A DNA stretch of 64,000 nucleotides from Xestospongia bergquistia (taxonomy: Eukaryota; Porifera; Demospongiae; Haplosclerida; Petrosiidae). Made by a program: the position numbers and the translations under genes. The notes under the pieces were generated by a model. The model worked only from the letters and a program-made list of their open reading frames with translations. It ran no database searches and had not been told where the DNA came from. Shown piece after piece: positions 63,201 to 64,000 of the stretch (position 1 is the stretch's first letter; each line of letters begins with the position of its first letter). The stretch is from contig OZ014416.1 in the NCBI GenBank assembly GCA_963965975.1, forward strand, positions 6,386,001-6,450,000, written 5' to 3'.

Positions 63201-63690
63201 AACTGTTGTAGTTGAGTATGCTACCACTGTGATTTTGGTGTCAAAACTGTTTATGGTTATTAAATTATCTTGTACTATAAAGCAGCAGAGGCAGAGGCAC
63301 AGACAGAAAGATGAAGGAATTCAACATTGACCAAATGTGTCAATGATCTGTGATTTTTTAGAAACTTTGTCTTAACCAATAACTGAGTCATAGTTAAGGG
63401 ATTTTTATAGAAAAGAGTATTGCATGATTTGAAATTGATCTGTTTTGAGTGATATATTCATTATTTTCTGCCAATAGATTTGAATGGATAATCCAGGCCA
63501 TTCCTACATAAGCACCGCTATCATGTATCTCATAAAATACTGATTTAAATTGTGCAGCATGTAGTTGTCACTACACATATTATACACTGACCTTATCACA
63601 AATATTGGGATCTGCATTGGAGTTTAACAGTAGCTGTACAATATCATAGTGACCCCTTTCCGAAGCTAGATGTAGAGCTGTTTGCTGAAA
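35959..63690 (-). CDS. Gene B: multi-ankyrin-ROC-COR-Death-CARD-like protein
   Basis: Assembled on the minus strand: 27 ankyrin exons (63690 down to 42103), the ROC-COR exon 39964-37895, linkers 37832-37757 and 37705-37640, the Death-like exon 37450-37136, linkers 36612-36559, 36500-36453 and 36363-36328, and the CARD-like exon 36269-35959 with its stop. All phases connect. About 28 ankyrin repeats precede one GTPase and two Death-fold modules. Each ankyrin exon is one repeat in phase 0, so copy number can change freely. The start codon was not found, and the first exon probably lies beyond 64000. Same architecture as gene A in convergent orientation. A role in sensing and signalling is inferred from the domains. 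Confidence 0.8.
36328..36363 (-). CDS. Gene B mini linker exon
   Basis: 36 bp, phase 1 to 1, TVSINEGSNTVS, bounded by atatag and gtaagt. Hydrophilic linker without a counterpart in gene A. Confidence 0.5.
36453..36500 (-). CDS. Gene B mini linker exon
   Basis: 48 bp, phase 1 to 1, GCVEQTDNNTFDDQSD, bounded by ttatag and gtaagt. Confidence 0.5.
36559..36612 (-). CDS. Gene B mini linker exon
   Basis: 54 bp, phase 1 to 1, SCNIELIGKEFSRAHDNN, bounded by attgtag and gtacat. These three symmetric phase-1 linker exons could be skipped without changing the frame. Confidence 0.5.
37136..37450 (-). CDS. Gene B Death-like domain exon
   Basis: 315 bp, phase 1 to 1. It includes RWRNIGQGLGVSFNDL, YVIQKWFDMNGQ, APVTWNTILNIVKGP and RAMRICEYLKA, aligned throughout with gene A 18296-18610. 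Identical exon length and phase confirm the splice sites. Confidence 0.8.
37640..37705 (-). CDS. Gene B linker exon
   Basis: 66 bp, phase 1 to 1, EFTNIVTKPDKQMSSSITYN and on. Counterpart of gene A 17812-17853, with eight extra codons. Confidence 0.65.
37757..37832 (-). CDS. Gene B linker exon after COR
   Basis: 76 bp, phase 0 to 1, SIASPPIKDEVIQRLSKQVQ and on. Same length and phase as gene A 17676-17751. Confidence 0.75.
37895..39964 (-). CDS. Gene B ROC-COR exon
   Basis: 690 codons in phase 0 from acceptor catttttag-type signal to donor gtaagt. Residues 1-40 complete the last ankyrin repeat (WGNNLLHLACQSGNAETIHY). GTPase motifs: GKTEAGKS at 82-89, DFSGHAE at 140-146 and GSHID at 207-211. 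A COR-like region follows, containing WCLWCPEPQQFL, and the exon ends FSIFAGRNPL. It aligns with gene A along its whole length. Nucleotide-binding residues are intact, so it is probably an active switch. Open frames on the opposite strand inside it (for example 38357-38611, 38811-39119) are shadows. Confidence 0.9.
39965..42102 (-). other. Gene B intron
   Basis: AT-rich intron without a recognised exon. It holds a (GTAT)n microsatellite at about 40997-41026, next to an unusually CpG-rich patch (about 40943-40990, gccgagcgccttagcgcgag). Open frames at 40121-40342 and 41003-41308 have no support. Confidence 0.6.
40996..41027. repeat. (GTAT)n microsatellite
   Basis: About seven gtat units in the intron between the last ankyrin exon and the ROC exon of gene B. 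Confidence 0.95.
42103..42204 (-). CDS. Gene B ankyrin exon, last before ROC (34 aa)
   Basis: 102 bp, phase 0, TKQTPAHCAAQRGHVNALKL then LIEVGQADIKATDE. It is closer to the 34-residue repeats of gene A (TPAH, IGQADI) than to the 33-residue exons of the gene B array, so it probably keeps the ancestral form. Confidence 0.9.
42205..43997 (-). other. Gene B intron
   Basis: From about 43500 the sequence matches the standard repeat-unit intron of the array. The rest (42205-43500) is unique and AT-rich, with no exon recognised. Confidence 0.6.
43998..44096 (-). CDS. Gene B ankyrin exon, array copy 1, unit a
   Basis: 99 bp, phase 0, standard KTA-L-x-LAS repeat. Variable residues by repeat position: E1 Q2 H7 E11 K12 Q14 Q19 S24 C31 L33. 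Donor gttagt. Confidence 0.9.
44592..44690 (-). CDS. Gene B ankyrin exon, copy 1, unit b
   Basis: 99 bp, phase 0. Variable residues: E1 Q2 R7 E11 Q12 H14 Q19 S24 C31 R33. Its protein is identical to that of the next two units. Confidence 0.9.
45187..45285 (-). CDS. Gene B ankyrin exon, copy 1, unit c
   Basis: 99 bp, phase 0. Protein identical to the unit at 44592 (E1 Q2 R7 E11 Q12 H14 Q19 S24 C31 R33), a very recent duplicate. Confidence 0.9.
45780..45878 (-). CDS. Gene B ankyrin exon, copy 1, unit d
   Basis: 99 bp, phase 0. Third member of the identical trio (R7, Q12, R33). Confidence 0.9.
46373..46471 (-). CDS. Gene B ankyrin exon, copy 1, unit e
   Basis: 99 bp, phase 0. Variable residues: G1 Q2 R7 E11 N12 Q14 Q19 C24 C31 L33. 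Confidence 0.9.
46968..47066 (-). CDS. Gene B ankyrin exon, copy 1, unit f
   Basis: 99 bp, phase 0. Variable residues: G1 Q2 H7 E11 N12 H14 Q19 S24 C31 W33. Corresponds to 53940 in copy 2 and 59128 in copy 3. The small plus-strand open frame over it (46982-47185) is a shadow. Confidence 0.9.
47171..47403. mobile_element. MITE in gene B intron, copy 1
   Basis: About 233 bp bounded by CACTGTAAAAATTAATATG and its complement. The inverted repeats run about 65 bp with few mismatches. The other array introns show the empty site (caatattaaaacagg), which proves insertion. It was carried to 54143 and 59331 by duplication. Confidence 0.85.
47404..49022 (-). other. Gene B intron, copy 1
   Basis: Matches 54376-55993 almost base for base, and 59562-61307 with differences. 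It contains a G/C-run patch at about 48228-48256. No exon was seen; open frame 47389-47595 recurs in all three copies but has no domain. Confidence 0.7.
49023..49121 (-). CDS. Gene B divergent ankyrin exon (DDLLLTSAENG), copy 1
   Basis: 99 bp, phase 0, DDLLLTSAENGNIENVTKAL then KSGANVNVHHPKK. Divergent ankyrin repeat, identical in protein in all three large copies. Confidence 0.85.
49262..49363 (-). CDS. Gene B divergent ankyrin exon (WGHIPLYIAYFYG), copy 1
   Basis: 102 bp, phase 0, WGHIPLYIAYFYGHNNIVKI then LCSFGARDMDQVRN. Ankyrin repeat with IPLYIA in place of TPLHLA. Confidence 0.85.
49364..49779 (-). other. Junction between large copies 1 and 2
   Basis: At about 49421 the intron after the WGH exon switches directly into the middle of a standard array-unit intron (tacaattacagcttagg). 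The same junction occurs at about 56393. At the right end of copy 3 (about 61690) the sequence continues differently, as expected for the undisturbed edge. Confidence 0.8.
49780..49878 (-). CDS. Gene B ankyrin exon, copy 2, unit a
   Basis: 99 bp, phase 0. Variable residues: E1 Q2 H7 K11 K12 H14 Q19 S24 C31 R33. Confidence 0.9.
50375..50473 (-). CDS. Gene B ankyrin exon, copy 2, unit b
   Basis: 99 bp, phase 0. Variable residues: E1 Q2 H7 E11 N12 H14 Q19 C24 C31 L33. Protein identical to the next unit. Confidence 0.9.
50969..51067 (-). CDS. Gene B ankyrin exon, copy 2, unit c
   Basis: 99 bp, phase 0. Same protein as 50375 (E1 Q2 H7 E11 N12 C24 L33), a recent duplicate. Confidence 0.9.
51563..51661 (-). 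CDS. Gene B ankyrin exon, copy 2, unit d
   Basis: 99 bp, phase 0. Variable residues: G1 R2 H7 K11 K12 H14 L19 S24 Y31 R33. Confidence 0.9.
52157..52255 (-). CDS. Gene B ankyrin exon, copy 2, unit e
   Basis: 99 bp, phase 0. Variable residues: E1 E2 H7 E11 K12 H14 Q19 S24 C31 W33. Confidence 0.9.
52750..52848 (-). CDS. Gene B ankyrin exon, copy 2, unit f
   Basis: 99 bp, phase 0. Variable residues: E1 Q2 R7 E11 K12 Q14 Q19 C24 C31 L33. Confidence 0.9.
53344..53442 (-). CDS. Gene B ankyrin exon, copy 2, unit g
   Basis: 99 bp, phase 0. Variable residues: K1 E2 H7 E11 K12 H14 Q19 S24 C31 W33. The minus-strand open frame 53175-53369 over its edge is a shadow. Confidence 0.9.
53940..54038 (-). CDS. 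Gene B ankyrin exon, copy 2, unit h
   Basis: 99 bp, phase 0. Variable residues: G1 Q2 H7 E11 N12 H14 Q19 S24 Y31 W33. It differs from its copy-1 partner at 46968 only by C31 to Y. Confidence 0.9.
54143..54375. mobile_element. MITE in gene B intron, copy 2
   Basis: Same element at the same place as 47171-47403, carried along by segmental duplication. Confidence 0.85.
54376..55993 (-). other. Gene B intron, copy 2
   Basis: Near-identical to 47404-49022, showing the recent age of the copy 1/copy 2 duplication. No exon seen. Confidence 0.7.
55994..56092 (-). CDS. Gene B divergent ankyrin exon (DDLLLTSAENG), copy 2
   Basis: 99 bp, phase 0, identical in protein to 49023-49121. Confidence 0.85.
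56233..56334 (-). CDS. Gene B divergent ankyrin exon (WGHIQLYIAYFYG), copy 2
   Basis: 102 bp, phase 0. Differs from copy 1 by P5 to Q (IPLYIA to IQLYIA). The donor is gtaaat here instead of gtaagt. Confidence 0.85.
56750..56848 (-). CDS. Gene B ankyrin exon, copy 3, unit a
   Basis: 99 bp, phase 0. Variable residues: E1 Q2 H7 K11 K12 H14 Q19 S24 C31 L33. It follows the junction at about 56393. Confidence 0.9.
57343..57441 (-). CDS. Gene B ankyrin exon, copy 3, unit b
   Basis: 99 bp, phase 0. Variable residues: G1 Q2 H7 K11 K12 H14 L19 S24 Y31 W33. Has a silent CCT for CCA at codon 28. Confidence 0.9.
57937..58035 (-). CDS. Gene B ankyrin exon, copy 3, unit c
   Basis: 99 bp, phase 0. Variable residues: E1 E2 H7 K11 N12 H14 L19 S24 C31 W33. 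Confidence 0.9.
58533..58631 (-). CDS. Gene B ankyrin exon, copy 3, unit d
   Basis: 99 bp, phase 0. Variable residues: E1 Q2 H7 E11 N12 H14 Q19 V20 C24 C31 L33. The only array unit with valine at position 20. Confidence 0.9.
59128..59226 (-). CDS. Gene B ankyrin exon, copy 3, unit e
   Basis: 99 bp, phase 0. Variable residues: G1 Q2 H7 E11 K12 H14 Q19 S24 Y31 R33. Partner of 53940 and 46968. Confidence 0.9.
59331..59561. mobile_element. MITE in gene B intron, copy 3
   Basis: Third copy of the CACTG-ended MITE at the equivalent position, slightly shortened in the left repeat. Confidence 0.85.
59562..61307 (-). other. Gene B intron, copy 3
   Basis: Homologous to 47404-49022 and 54376-55993, but with an additional segment of about 90 bp at about 60047-60138 and a hairpin at 60625-60680. 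No exon seen. Confidence 0.7.
60625..60680. repeat. Perfect hairpin, 26-bp arms, 4-base loop
   Basis: Arms 60625-60650 and 60655-60680 are fully complementary around tttt. The other two copies of this intron have only the left arm (about 48377 and 55345) followed by unrelated sequence, so the right arm arose in this copy. An (ATTTA)-type run follows. Confidence 0.9.
61308..61406 (-). CDS. Gene B divergent ankyrin exon (DDLLLTSAENG), copy 3
   Basis: 99 bp, phase 0, same protein as 49023 and 55994. Confidence 0.85.
61547..61648 (-). CDS. Gene B divergent ankyrin exon (WGHIPLYIAYFYG), copy 3
   Basis: 102 bp, phase 0. Has NNNV where copies 1 and 2 have NNIV, and ends QVKN instead of QVRN. Confidence 0.85.
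61649..63591 (-). other. Gene B intron, right edge of the array
   Basis: Mostly unique AT-rich sequence. 62310-62760 is a diverged relative of the array-unit intron. The open frame 62327-62581 lies in that relative and has no domain. No exon was recognised. Confidence 0.6.
63592..63690 (-). CDS. Gene B ankyrin exon, most 5' in window
   Basis: 99 bp, phase 0, FQQTALHLASERGHYDIVQL then LLNSNADPNICDK. Same family as the array exons but the most diverged, with a diverged intron, so it may be the unit from which the array grew. 63691-64000 holds no recognised exon; the gene start probably lies beyond. Confidence 0.88.
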
Positions 63691-64000
63691 CTAAAAGTAT
63701 ACAAATACTTTTCACTAATCATAATAGAATTAAATATTAATTTACTTAAATCTAAAATATATAGCAATGATAAAATAGACCAAATATTAAATTTTAAACA
63801 AGATTAACATAGTAAAAATTGTGATAAGATAATTTTGATTGTGTTGACATTGTAATTGTTTCTCTACCATAGAAAATTGGAGATTTTAATTAGTTATGAT
63901 AAAATGATATAGAAGTCTTAATGTTAAGTGTTGAAGAAGCTACAAATGTAAGCTCTTTAGCTTGAACAGCTTAACCTGAGCCTTCAGTAGTCACACTATC

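Overview
The window is animal nuclear DNA: AT-rich, intron-rich, with GT-AG splice sites, metazoan domain types and abundant DNA-transposon debris. Gene content (ankyrin-ROC-COR-Death-CARD proteins, phosphopantothenoylcysteine synthetase, an ULK4-like kinase) and the compact intron style suggest a demosponge such as Amphimedon. That assignment is inference from the sequence alone. No rRNA, tRNA, CRISPR array or bacterial operon was seen.

Two paralogous genes dominate and point at each other. Gene A (plus strand, 3441-20002, its 5' end outside the window) has four 102-bp ankyrin exons, a 2-kb exon for a ROC GTPase plus COR-like region, a Death-like exon, variable linkers and a CARD-like exon. 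Gene B (minus strand, 63690 down to 35959, 5' end probably outside) has the same layout, but its ankyrin part is an array of 27 small exons (43998-63690 plus 42103-42204). All of them begin and end in phase 0, so copies can be gained or lost without breaking the frame. Nineteen near-identical 99-bp exons recur every 593-596 bp, introns included. They are grouped in three larger tandem copies, each also carrying two distinct ankyrin exons and one MITE.

The most interesting signal is where the ankyrin exons differ. In both genes the introns and most exon positions are almost invariant, while amino-acid changes concentrate at the beta-hairpin and inner-helix positions that form the binding face of ankyrin repeats. 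This resembles a diversifying recognition array joined to a GTPase switch and two Death-superfamily modules, as expected of an innate-immunity or self-recognition receptor. The function is inferred, not shown.

Layout: 1-3440, repeats and a decayed Tc1/mariner element; 3441-9275, gene A ankyrin exons in duplicated modules that carry transposon tails; 9276-15574, long intron with repeats and a hAT-type MITE (12657-13055); 15575-20002, gene A core; 20003-21725, no gene seen; 21726-24840, PPCS exons on the minus strand with two frameshifts; 25022-25419, a broken ULK4-like kinase fragment; about 25690-29540, a minisatellite of about 29 copies of a 133-bp unit; 29884-35200, two orphan exons and remnants of hAT, RecQ-like helicase and Ty3/gypsy Gag; 35959-63690, gene B.
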